Origin: JABMRP01 sp964444795
GTDB lineage: Bacteria; Planctomycetota; Planctomycetia; Pirellulales; Thermoguttaceae
Direction of reading: 5' to 3'
NCBI GenBank assembly: GCA_964444795.1
Contig: CAYUIQ010000159.1
Location: 1 to 21,440, forward strand
DNA length: 21,440 nt
The notes under the pieces are model-generated. The model saw only the letters and a list, made by a program, of their open reading frames with translations, did no database searches and was not told the DNA's origin. Shown here in pieces: positions 8,901-15,774 of this stretch (position 1 is the first letter of the stretch; every line of letters begins with the position of its first letter). Both the position numbers and the translations under genes were made by a program.

Positions 8901-9493
8901 TCCAGTATCGCCATGCCACGGACAGTGGTGCCTGGCGATTGGCGCCCGGGGTGACGTTTCGCCAGACCAAGGACTTGTCCGAATCGACGCTGATGGAGGC
9001 CAAGTTACCCGATGAGCTCGCCAAAGAGCGCCCCATCGAACTCCGCCTGGCCGTCACGCAGCGGCCCGTGAATTGCGCACCGCGAGCGAAAGTGTCCGTA
9101 TCGTCGGTGTATGACCACGATTTCGCCGGGGCGATGGCGGTGGACGGCGTCAAGGAAACTAACAATGGCAAGGAGTGGGCTTCTGCGGGCGAAACCACGC
9201 CGTGGATCCAACTCGATTGGCCCAAGCCCGTCTCGATCGGGAACGTGCGTCTGTTCGACCGGCCGAATCTGAACGACCACACGCGGGCCGGCACACTCAC
9301 CTTCAGCGACGGTAGTTCCATCAACGTAACCGACATTCCCAATGACGGCAGCGAGAAGACTGTCGTCTTCGACCCGAAGGTCGTCCGTTCGGTTCGGTTC
9401 CAGGTCACCGGCGGCAGCGGACCCAACCTGGGGCTCTGCGAAATCGAGGCCCTTTCGGGCGCCGCTCTCGAGGTCCACTCGGCGGCATTGTGA
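5999..9493 (+). CDS. Secreted multidomain GH92 alpha-mannosidase
   Basis: A 1164-residue exported glycoside hydrolase of family GH92, a family of calcium-dependent exo-alpha-mannosidases. Residues 1-36 form a signal region. The GH92 N-terminal beta domain covers about 50-310 (starting YISWVDPRIESARGRWFFS). The (alpha/alpha)6 catalytic domain runs to about 775. Catalytic landmarks are VEANAWQ, with E575 as the likely acid, and THDEDQGQM, with D673 and D675 matching the DxD general-base pair of GH92. Further on are an Ig/PKD-like beta domain (about 795-885), a DPDGDGL calcium-binding-type linker (about 905-935), a beta segment (about 945-1020) and an F5/8-type (discoidin, CBM32-like) domain at about 1025-1155. 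The ribosome site is weak (AAAGAAAAG). The sugar ABC genes precede it by 152 bases, which fits mannose release and uptake. Linkage specificity cannot be told. Confidence 0.88.
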   Translation: MKKAISRSRAAFALVSMLPVAAGLVTAGWPAAPLDATEPSAASVSSTENRDYISWVDPRIESARGRWFFSTPAARPFGMVKLSPHTVNRGQGGGGYNSTVHTALGFCHLHGWMTTGLEVMPTTGGDFSVAEGEAGWKSAFDPKTEIVKPGYHKLFLEKYATWVELTTTRRVGMHRYTYTKDGQADIVINLGGPAGPMKMKNGRITKVSDTQVEGYYDRTNGIWGGPAAVRVFFVIQFEKAFSKFTTYDDAKHNSTSAFVTYDNVSAGDVVQMKAGLSFTSIANARANMAAELDHWDFDAVRDESFRIWNAWLGRIDVEGGTDAQRTKFYTDLWHVLLGRHILNDVDGTYPDYTNGEAAASLAVDYTNGEGGNGPLKVKQLPLDAGGKPKFNMYNSDAYWLTQWNINLVWGMAWPRMLDEFCNASLQMARDGGKLPRGPCGGGYTHIMTACPATPMIVGAYMKGCYTFDPEEAFAIIKDNHSVDGSNMMGASRFYVENGWDTGRIGAGWTVEMCFQDWCAAQMAKKLGKDDDYTEFMRRSTGWKNLFHPPTGLLMPKNADGRFSHTDPLSWRGWVEANAWQASWFTSHDVQGLVNLMGSRDEYCRKLNFAFEKEAPRNFVSGLGYLSYANQPCCQNGHLFNFVGKPWLSQYWVRRVNKQTYGGTTPYVGYGTHDEDQGQMAGVSALMSMGLFSVRGTCAVDPIYEITSPVFDKITIALDDKFYSGKQFVISTKNNSAANMYIQSAKLDGRPLNNVWFHHRQFADGGTLELVLGPEPNRNWGVDQLPPSESLPRLPVKVESSSATLRLPVNSIELRATVKSDPADPADPNPTVRWELLEGDGQAEFSDPDKLDTWVSFDRPGTYTLQANVTGSTRKGSASVVIEVHGPADADGPAFAAWIAGYPSIDTDQRGPADDPDGDGLANLLEKFYGGDPAKADPEIAPRSLGEEKGRRIEFRQSKNLSAGSYYVLQYRHATDSGAWRLAPGVTFRQTKDLSESTLMEAKLPDELAKERPIELRLAVTQRPVNCAPRAKVSVSSVYDHDFAGAMAVDGVKETNNGKEWASAGETTPWIQLDWPKPVSIGNVRLFDRPNLNDHTRAGTLTFSDGSSINVTDIPNDGSEKTVVFDPKVVRSVRFQVTGGSGPNLGLCEIEALSGAALEVHSAAL
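7049..7106 (+). repeat. Short in-frame direct repeat inside the GH92 gene
   Basis: The 19-base sequence GACTACACCAACGGCGAGG occurs at 7049-7067 and again at 7088-7106, a 39-base period, giving DYTNGE twice (residues 351-356 and 364-369). Reading frame is kept. Confidence 0.8.
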
Positions 9494-9555
9494 TCGGATT
9501 GTCGGATTTCGTAGACAGGCACTAAACCACTTCTCGTTACCCCGGAGCCCTGACC

Positions 9556-10785
9556 ATGAACCACCGAGAACGAGTCCTGGCCGCGATCGAGCACCGCCAG
9601 CCGGATCGCGTGCCGATCGATTTCGGCGGGCATCGCTCGTCGGGGATCGCGGCCATCGCTTATGCCAAGCTTCGCGACGCACTGCACTTGGAGAAGCGGC
9701 CGGTCCGCGTGTACGATCCGATCCAGCAGTTGGCCATCGTCGACGACGACGTGCTCGACCGGTTCGACGTCGACACGATCGAACTGGGTCGCGGCTTCGC
9801 CGGGGAAGATGAACATTGGACCGACTGGACGTTGCCCGACGGCACGCCCTGCCAGATGCCCGCCTGGGCGATGCCCGAGCGAGAGGATGGCCAGTGGGTG
9901 CTGAAATCGCAAAGCGGCCGCGTCGTGGGGCGGATGCCCGACGGGGCGATCTACTTCGAGCAATGTCACTGGCCCTTTCTCGAAAACGACGATTTCGACC
10001 GGTTGCCCGAGGCGATGAACGAAACGATCTGGGTCGCCATGCGCACACCGCCCGGCCCACTGGTGACCGGCAACTTCGGCGACGAGACGCTGGTGGAAGG
10101 AGCCAAGGCGCTGCGAGCGCGGACCGATCGGGCAATCCTTGCCCTGTTCGGCGGCAATCTGTTGGAGATCGGCCAGTTTCTTTACCGCATCGACAACTTC
10201 CTCATGCTTCTGGCCGGCGATCCGCGGCGGGCACACGAGTTTCTCGACCGGCTGCTGGAAATCCATCTGGTCAACCTGGAGAAGTTTCTCGGTCTGGTCG
10301 GGCCGCACATCGACATCATTCTCTTCGGCGACGACCTGGGGATGCAAAACGGGCCGCAGATGTCGCGGGCCATGTACCAGGAGTTTTTCAAGCCGCGCCA
10401 CGCCCGAATGTGGCAGCGGGCAAAAGAACTGGCCGACGTAAAGGTGCAACTCCACTGTTGCGGCGGTGTGCGGCCGCTCTTGCCCGACTTGATCGAGGCC
10501 GGACTCGACGCGATCAATCCGGTACAGATCTCCTGCGCCGGCATGGATCCCCGCGGTCTGAAGGCCGATTTTGGCGATCAACTCACCTTCTGGGGCGGCG
10601 GCTGCGACACGCATCTGATCCTCTCTCGCGGTACGCCCGAGGAGATCCGCCGTCACGTGAAGCAGCAGATCGCGATCCTCGCCCCCGGCGGCGGGTTCGT
10701 CTTCCAGCAAGTCCACAACATCCTCGCCGACGTCCCGCCGGAGAACATCATCGCCATGTTCGACGCGGCGCGAGAATTTGGATAA
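9556..10785 (+). CDS. Uroporphyrinogen decarboxylase-family protein (MtaA/CmuA-like)
   Basis: A 409-residue cytoplasmic protein of the URO-D superfamily. It opens with the usual MNHRERVLAAIEHRQPDRVPIDFGG. It is more like the zinc corrinoid methyltransferases (MtaA/CmuA branch) than haem-pathway HemE: a His-x-Cys pair (H300, C302 in LHCCGG) and a later Cys (C350 in GGGCDTH) match the zinc ligands of that branch. The ATG is preceded by GGAG at 8-base spacing and starts 62 bases after the GH92 stop. Planctomycetes carry many such paralogues near sugar and sulfatase genes, where demethylation of methylated compounds has been suspected. No corrinoid protein gene is adjacent, so the methyl acceptor and substrate are unknown. 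Confidence 0.82.
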   Translation: MNHRERVLAAIEHRQPDRVPIDFGGHRSSGIAAIAYAKLRDALHLEKRPVRVYDPIQQLAIVDDDVLDRFDVDTIELGRGFAGEDEHWTDWTLPDGTPCQMPAWAMPEREDGQWVLKSQSGRVVGRMPDGAIYFEQCHWPFLENDDFDRLPEAMNETIWVAMRTPPGPLVTGNFGDETLVEGAKALRARTDRAILALFGGNLLEIGQFLYRIDNFLMLLAGDPRRAHEFLDRLLEIHLVNLEKFLGLVGPHIDIILFGDDLGMQNGPQMSRAMYQEFFKPRHARMWQRAKELADVKVQLHCCGGVRPLLPDLIEAGLDAINPVQISCAGMDPRGLKADFGDQLTFWGGGCDTHLILSRGTPEEIRRHVKQQIAILAPGGGFVFQQVHNILADVPPENIIAMFDAAREFG

Positions 10786-10853
10786 CAACACAAAGTAACC
10801 ACGCCCGCCGGTAGCAGCCCGTGGGTCGGAATCGCTCGCGAAGGAGTCTGCTG

Positions 10854-11228
10854 GTGCTGAACAAGTTGTTACTGATCGCCTTGGCCGGTTCGCTCGGTGC
10901 GCTGGCCCGATATGGTCTGTCGGGAATCGTGCCCTCGCCGGCCGACAGCGATTTTCCCTGGGGAACCGTCGCGGTGAATATCCTCGGTTGTTTTCTCTTC
11001 GGGTTGGTCTGGTCGCTGTATGACCGGGGGGCGATGAGCACCGAAACGCGGATCATCGTGTTGACCGGGTTCCTGGGCGCGTTTACCACGTTTTCCACGT
11101 TCGTGTTCGAGTCGGGCCAGATGATGCGCGAGGCCCAGTGGATGCTGGCCGTCGGCCACATTACGCTGCAAAACGTCGTCGGCGTGCTTGCCCTCTTTGC
11201 CGGGTTGCGGCTCGGCGAACTCGTGTAA
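10854..11228 (+). CDS. crcB: CrcB/Fluc fluoride channel
   Basis: A 124-residue, four-helix membrane protein that exports fluoride as a dual-topology dimer. Conserved motifs are AGSLGALARYGLS (residues 11-23), WGTVAVNILG with N42, and TGFLGAFTTFSTF with the two pore phenylalanines F80 and F83. A GTG start is chosen because AAGGAG lies 7 bases before it and it gives the standard length; an in-frame GTG at 10821 would add an atypical basic tail. The DUF190 gene follows 15 bases downstream, the common pairing for this channel. I looked for a fluoride riboswitch in the 68-base leader and did not see its conserved elements. Confidence 0.93.
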   Translation: MLNKLLLIALAGSLGALARYGLSGIVPSPADSDFPWGTVAVNILGCFLFGLVWSLYDRGAMSTETRIIVLTGFLGAFTTFSTFVFESGQMMREAQWMLAVGHITLQNVVGVLALFAGLRLGELV

Positions 11229-11243
11229 GAAAGGAGGCTCAGG

Positions 11244-11588
11244 ATGATCAAGTTGCCTTCGGAATCCGAACTCTTGCGGATATTCATCGGCGAAAGCGAC
11301 CGCCACGGCGGCAAGCCGCTGTACGAAGCAATCGTTCACGAAGCCCGAAAGCGGGGGATGGCCGGGGCCACCGTATTGCGGGGAATCATGGGGTTCGGTG
11401 CCCATAGCCGCCTGCACACGGCCAAGATCTTGCGGTTTTCCGAGGACCTGCCCATCGTCGTCGAAATCGTCGACACGCCCGAGAAAATCGCGGAACTGCT
11501 GCCCGTTTTCGACCAAATGATCGACGAGGGGCTAGTCACTCTGGAGAAAGTTCGGGTCATTGCCTATCGGCACCAGGGTTCGCCATAA
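11244..11588 (+). CDS. DUF190 family protein (CrcB-associated, PII-like fold)
   Basis: A 114-residue cytoplasmic protein of the DUF190 family. The pattern LLRIFIGESDRHGGKPLYEAIV, ARKRGMAGATVLRGIMGFG and DLPIVVEIVDTPEKIAELLP covers nearly the whole chain. The family has a ferredoxin-like, PII-resembling fold and is often encoded beside crcB, as here; a regulatory or small-molecule-sensing role is inferred, not proven. The ATG follows a strong AAGGAGG (11231-11237) at 6-base spacing. The gene is probably transcribed with crcB. Confidence 0.9.
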   Translation: MIKLPSESELLRIFIGESDRHGGKPLYEAIVHEARKRGMAGATVLRGIMGFGAHSRLHTAKILRFSEDLPIVVEIVDTPEKIAELLPVFDQMIDEGLVTLEKVRVIAYRHQGSP

Positions 11589-11610
11589 TGGATGGAGCAA
11601 GAAGACCAGT

Positions 11611-13389
11611 ATGTTGAACGGATCGCTTCGAGAACGAATTATCGCTCGCCTGCTGCCGCGAGTGCAAACCCCGGGACAATATATCGGTGGCGAGTGGAAC
11701 AGCGTCGTCAAGGACCACCGGCAGATGCGCGGGCGGCTTTGTCTGGCGTTTCCCGATACGTACGCCATCGGCATGAGCCACCACGGGCTGCAAGTCCTCT
11801 ATAGCCTGATGAACCGCCGCGAGGATTGGGCCTGTGAACGAGCCTTCTGTCCCTGGCCCGACATGGAGGCGTTGCTCCGCGAACATGGGCTGCCGCTGTT
11901 CAGCCTGGAGAGCTACACGCCGCTGGGCCAGTTCGACGTATTGGGGTTTACCCTGCAATACGAGTTGGGCTGCACCAACGTGCTGACGATGCTCGATTTG
12001 GCCGGCATCCCCCTGGCCGCCGGGGAGCGAACGGCCGACCATCCGCTGGTCATCGCCGGTGGTCCCTGCGTGCAGAACCCCGAGCCGATGGCCCGCTTCA
12101 TCGACCTGTTCGTCGTCGGCGACGGCGAGGAGAGCCTGCCGGCGGTCTGCGACGCATGGCTGGAGGCAAAAGCCGCCGGTGGTGATCGGACGGCCATGCT
12201 GGCTCGACTCGCGGCAGAGTTTCCTTACGTCTACGTACCGGGGTTGTACCGTCCGGAAACCGCGCCAGGCCGACATGCGGTCTACGCGCGACCGGCACGC
12301 GATGATGTACCCGAAACGATCGAACCGGCCGTGGCCGACCTCCCCGGCGTGCCGCTCCCCACCGCGCCGATTGTGCCCTGGATCGAATGCGTTCAGGATC
12401 GCATCTCGGTGGAGATCATGCGCGGCTGTCCGGGACGGTGCCGGTTTTGCCAGAGCACGACGCTGAAGCGCCCGCTGCGTTTTCGTTCGGTGGACACGAT
12501 CGTCGCCGCGGCGCTGGAGTCGTATCGCAACACGGGCTTCAACGAAGTGTCGCTGCTTTCCCTCTCTACTAGCGATTACCCTAACTTCGACGAGTTGATG
12601 CGGCGCATGCAGGAGACCTTTCGGCCCCTGGGCGTGAGTATCTCGGTTCCCAGCCTGCGCGTGAACGAGCAGTTGCGCGCGGTGGGTGAGTGGCTCAACA
12701 CGGATCGCCGCTCCGGCCTGACGTTGGCCCCGGAGGTCGCCCGCGATTCCTTGCGGCGGGTCGTCGGCAAGCGGATCAGCAACGACGATCTGTACGAGGG
12801 TTGCCGCCATGCGTTTTCGCAGGGCTTTGGGCGGGTGAAGCTCTACTTCATGTGCGGATTGCCGGGCGAGACGGAAGACGATTTGGACGGGATCATCGAG
12901 ATGGCCGAGACGATCTCGCGGTTGGGCAAGGAAGTGATCGGCCGGCCGCCGAAGGTGGTCGCCAGCGTGTCGAACTTCGTTCCCAAGCCGCAAACGGCCT
13001 TCCAATGGAACGGGATGCAAACGCGGGAGTACTTCACCGCCGCCCACCGGCACCTCTGGAAGCGACGCCGCGTCCGCAGTATCGACGTCAAATGCCACGA
13101 CGTGGAAACCAGCCTCATCGAAGGAGTGCTTGCCCGGGGTGATCGAAACATCGCCGGTGCGATCGAACTCGCCTGGCGCCGCGGGGCACGATTCGACGCC
13201 TGGAGCGAACACATTGATCACCAGCGATGGTGGCAAGCTCTGGAGGAGACGGGCGTCGACGTCGACGACCTATTACACAATTCCTGGCCCCCCGAGGCAC
13301 GGCTTCCTTGGGATCACATCGGCATCCACCAAGGCCGTGGATATTTGGAGCGAGAACAGCAACGCTGTCTGGAAGTAGAAGATTCGTGA
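11611..13389 (+). CDS. B12-binding-like/radical SAM protein (TIGR03960 family)
   Basis: A 592-residue radical SAM protein of the TIGR03960 type. An N-terminal B12-binding-like Rossmann region (residues about 40-215) contains AFPDTYAIGMSHHGLQVLY, GGPCVQNPEP and VVGDGEES. The radical SAM core follows, with the iron-sulfur motif C273-PGR-C277-RF-C280, then NEVSLLSLSTSDYP and GRVKLYFMCGLPGETEDDL. The C-terminus (VKCHDVETSLIEGVLARGDR, FDAWSEH) is typical of the family. Its substrate is unknown; in other bacteria it is often found with a TIGR03936 protein and ribonuclease E/G genes, which are not present here. The ATG at 11611 is chosen although its ribosome site is weak; an upstream TTG at 11560 would overlap the DUF190 gene. 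Confidence 0.9.
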   Translation: MLNGSLRERIIARLLPRVQTPGQYIGGEWNSVVKDHRQMRGRLCLAFPDTYAIGMSHHGLQVLYSLMNRREDWACERAFCPWPDMEALLREHGLPLFSLESYTPLGQFDVLGFTLQYELGCTNVLTMLDLAGIPLAAGERTADHPLVIAGGPCVQNPEPMARFIDLFVVGDGEESLPAVCDAWLEAKAAGGDRTAMLARLAAEFPYVYVPGLYRPETAPGRHAVYARPARDDVPETIEPAVADLPGVPLPTAPIVPWIECVQDRISVEIMRGCPGRCRFCQSTTLKRPLRFRSVDTIVAAALESYRNTGFNEVSLLSLSTSDYPNFDELMRRMQETFRPLGVSISVPSLRVNEQLRAVGEWLNTDRRSGLTLAPEVARDSLRRVVGKRISNDDLYEGCRHAFSQGFGRVKLYFMCGLPGETEDDLDGIIEMAETISRLGKEVIGRPPKVVASVSNFVPKPQTAFQWNGMQTREYFTAAHRHLWKRRRVRSIDVKCHDVETSLIEGVLARGDRNIAGAIELAWRRGARFDAWSEHIDHQRWWQALEETGVDVDDLLHNSWPPEARLPWDHIGIHQGRGYLEREQQRCLEVEDS

Positions 13390-13413
13390 CGTTTAGCGGC
13401 CCGATAAGGAAAC

Positions 13414-13490
13414 GTGTGCCACTGCTTGCTTGCATGCAGTGCCGCGGAACCCTACAGATATGCACTGCTTGCAAGCAAGCAGTGGCACAC
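13414..13490. repeat. REP-like double palindrome
   Basis: Two 28-base arms (13414-13441 and 13463-13490) are inverted copies differing at one position, separated by 21 bases. Each arm is also a hairpin on its own: CACTGCTTGC-AA-GCAAGCAGTG at 13463-13484 is a perfect 10-base dyad, and 13420-13441 matches 9 of 10. It occupies the gap after the TIGR03960 gene and could act as a transcript terminator or RNA-stabilising structure. It resembles dispersed repeats of planctomycete genomes, but the copy number cannot be seen here. Confidence 0.75.
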
Positions 13491-13500
13491 CTGCATCCGG

Positions 13501-13521
13501 TTTCCACGCGGAGCATGGGAA
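13501..13521. repeat. Second hairpin element beside the REP-like palindrome
   Basis: TTTCCACGC-GGA-GCATGGGAA folds into a 9-base stem with one G-T wobble and one mismatch around a GGA loop. The following ACGAGG completes a sequence resembling a CACGCGGAGCGTGGGAACGAG-type repeat that I associate with planctomycete and cyanobacterial genomes. It lies 36 bases before the HAD gene. Confidence 0.5.
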
Positions 13522-13556
13522 CGAGGACTGAAACTTACCTCCTGCCCTAACGCATC

Positions 13557-14393
13557 ATGTGCAACTACCGCCTGCTTGCCATCGACATCGACGGAACGCT
13601 GGTCAACACGCGCGATGAGTTGACCCCGGCCACGCGCGAGGCGTTGGTGCGGGCCGGCCGATCGGGTATCCACGTTGTGCTGGCCACCGGACGGCGGTAC
13701 AGCCGCACGCTGCATCTGGTCGAACCCTTGGGCATCGAGGTGCCGTTGATCACCGCCAGCGGGGCGCTGGTCAAGGATCCGCGAACTCACCGCACGCTCT
13801 ACCTGGCCGAGTTCGAGCGGCCGACGCTCCGCCGGGCGCTGGCCACCATCGCGGCTTGCCGGTACGATCCGGTGATCTGCGCCGACACATTTGACCAGGG
13901 GTTTGACTACTACCAGCTTCGCGCCGACGTCGACAGCGAACAACTGGCCGAGTATTTTCGGCTCAACCCGGACTGCGGCCGGATCTGTCCGGAGATGATC
14001 GACGACCCGCCGCCCGGAGTGTTCACCGGATTCGCCATGGGCAGCCGGGGAGAGATGCTCGCGCTGGAACGCCGGCTTCAGGCGGAGCTGCCCCAGGCGC
14101 TGTACACCCATGTACTGCGCAGTCCTCGCTACACGGGCTTTATGTGCGAGTTCGCACCGGCCGGGGCGACGAAATGGTCGGCCGTTGAGCGGCTGGCCGC
14201 GGGTTGGGAAATTCCCGACGCGGAGATCTGCGCCGTGGGGGACGACGTCAACGACATCCCCATGATCCGCGCCGCCGGCTTGGGCGTGGCCATGGGCAAC
14301 GCCCTGGATGCCGTCAAAGAAGCCGCCGACCGCATCGCCCCCAGCCAAGATGAAGACGGCTTGGTAAGGGTGGTCGAGTGGCTGTTGGGGTGA
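13557..14393 (+). CDS. Cof-type HAD-superfamily phosphatase (class IIB)
   Basis: A 278-residue cytoplasmic hydrolase of the Cof/YidA branch of the HAD superfamily. These enzymes remove phosphate from sugar phosphates and similar metabolites through a phospho-aspartate. All four motifs are present: D10-I-D12-GT (nucleophile and acid), T44 in LATGRR, K206 in GATKWSAV and G-D229-D230-VND in AVGDDVNDIPM. A class IIB cap lies between about residues 85 and 190. The usual GK at motif III reads GATK, within family variation. The ribosome site is poor, and the gene follows the palindromic repeats, so expression may depend on a promoter in that gap that I cannot identify. The exact substrate is unknown. 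Confidence 0.9.
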   Translation: MCNYRLLAIDIDGTLVNTRDELTPATREALVRAGRSGIHVVLATGRRYSRTLHLVEPLGIEVPLITASGALVKDPRTHRTLYLAEFERPTLRRALATIAACRYDPVICADTFDQGFDYYQLRADVDSEQLAEYFRLNPDCGRICPEMIDDPPPGVFTGFAMGSRGEMLALERRLQAELPQALYTHVLRSPRYTGFMCEFAPAGATKWSAVERLAAGWEIPDAEICAVGDDVNDIPMIRAAGLGVAMGNALDAVKEAADRIAPSQDEDGLVRVVEWLLG

Positions 14394-14471
14394 AATGGGA
14401 CGAGATGCAAGGTTCATACACCACCGGCGGGGTGATGATTGAAAGCTACCGACAAGTACGAGAAACAACCC

Positions 14472-15737
14472 ATGACCAAACACGCCATCCCCATCGCCTG
14501 GATTCTCTTCTCTACTGTTGCCGCCTACGCCGCCGAGCCGTCCGCCGACGATTGGCCGGCATGGCGCGGAGTCGGCTTCACCGGCAGCGCGACCTCGGGC
14601 ACATACCCCGGTGACTGGTCGGTCGAGAAGGATCTGGCGTGGAAGATCGAACTACCCGGCCGGGGCTGCTCGACGCCCATCGTCTGGCAGCGGAACATTA
14701 TCCTCACCGCGCCGGTCGACGGCAGAGACGCAGTGTACTGCCTCGACTGGTCGGGCAAGACGCGCTGGCAAACCGCCCTGGCCAAGGAGCGCCCGGGCAA
14801 ACATCGCAACGGTTCGGGGTGCAATCCGTCGCCGGTGACCGACGGCGAGTTTGTTTTTGCGTACTACAAAAGCGGTACGCTGGCCGGACTCGACTTCGCC
14901 GGTAAGCTCCTCTGGCAAACGAATCTGCAAGAGCGATTCGGCCGCGATACGCTCTACTGGGACATCGGCACCTCACCGGTGCTCACCCGCCGGCACGTAA
15001 TCGCCACCGTCATGCACGAGGGCGGGTCGTTTCTTATCGCCCTGGAGAAACAGACCGGGAAACTGGCTTGGAAAGTCGATCGCGAGTACGACTGCCCCAC
15101 CGAAGGCGATCACGCCTACACCACGCCGATTGTGATCGACCACCAGGGAGAGCAGGCGATCCTGGTCTGGGGGGCCGAGCACGTAACGGTACACCGCGCG
15201 GCCGACGGCAAGCTCTTGTGGTCGTGCGGCGGTTTCAACCCCGACCGCAAAGCCAACTGGGTCGCCGTCGCCTCGGCGGTCGTTGCCGGCCCCGTGGTGA
15301 TCGTCCCTTACGGACGCGGCACCCATCTGGCCGGCGTTCGATTGGGCGGCACCGGCGACGTCACCGAGACCCACCGCCGCTGGACACGCGCCGACACCGG
15401 CGCCTTCGTCCCCACGCCGGCAGTTTCCGGCGGCAAGATCTATCTACTGGGAGACCGGGGTCAGGTCCAATGTATCGACCCCGACACCGGCGAAACGCTC
15501 TGGTCCGACGCTCTGCCCAAGCACCGATCGAACTACTACGCCTCGCCGACGATCGCCGACGGCAAGCTCTACGCCGCGCGCGAGGACGGCGTCGTGTTCA
15601 CCGCCCGGGTGGCTGGGCCACTGCAGGTACTTTCGGAAAACTCGATGGGCGAGCAGATCATCGCCTCGCCCGTGGCGGTCGCCAATCGGCTGCTTCTTCG
15701 CGGCGAGCGCCACCTGTTCTGCGTCGAGGCGCCGTAA
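14472..15737 (+). CDS. Secreted PQQ-like beta-propeller protein
   Basis: A 421-residue exported protein made of PQQ-type WD-like blades, the family that includes BamB and quinoprotein dehydrogenase propellers. Residues 1-20 form a clean Sec signal ending AAYA, and the mature start AEPSADDWPAWRG is the usual planctomycete opening of this family. Repeated blade signatures include DGRDAVYCLDWSGKTRWQT, TLAGLDFAGKLLWQT, FLIALEKQTGKLAWKV, VTVHRAADGKLLWS and VQCIDPDTGETLWS. No PQQ-dehydrogenase catalytic motif is seen, so a scaffold or binding role is more likely than catalysis. The ATG at 14472 gives the best signal peptide; an in-frame TTG at 14439 would add a polar extension. It ends 37 bases before a convergent sulfatase. 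Confidence 0.85.
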   Translation: MTKHAIPIAWILFSTVAAYAAEPSADDWPAWRGVGFTGSATSGTYPGDWSVEKDLAWKIELPGRGCSTPIVWQRNIILTAPVDGRDAVYCLDWSGKTRWQTALAKERPGKHRNGSGCNPSPVTDGEFVFAYYKSGTLAGLDFAGKLLWQTNLQERFGRDTLYWDIGTSPVLTRRHVIATVMHEGGSFLIALEKQTGKLAWKVDREYDCPTEGDHAYTTPIVIDHQGEQAILVWGAEHVTVHRAADGKLLWSCGGFNPDRKANWVAVASAVVAGPVVIVPYGRGTHLAGVRLGGTGDVTETHRRWTRADTGAFVPTPAVSGGKIYLLGDRGQVQCIDPDTGETLWSDALPKHRSNYYASPTIADGKLYAAREDGVVFTARVAGPLQVLSENSMGEQIIASPVAVANRLLLRGERHLFCVEAP

Positions 15738-15740
15738 GGG

Positions 15741-15768
15741 GGCATACGGACTGTCGATCGTCCGTGCC
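15741..15768. terminator. Putative bidirectional terminator hairpin between convergent genes
   Basis: GGCATACGGAC (15741-15751) pairs with GTCCGTGCC (15760-15768), giving 9 base pairs with a 2-base bulge around an 8-base loop. It lies in the 37-base gap between the propeller gene and the convergent sulfatase. There is no T-tract, so intrinsic termination is uncertain. Confidence 0.4.
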
Positions 15769-15774
15769 GGAAGT

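Noticed and set aside
10786..10853. Fluoride riboswitch before crcB
   Set aside because: The 68-base leader lacks the conserved crcB-motif elements, and the short gap leaves little room for the aptamer plus an expression platform.
11560..11610. TTG start for the TIGR03960 gene overlapping DUF190
   Set aside because: The extra 17 residues are not family-like and the ATG at 11611 matches the usual N-terminus.
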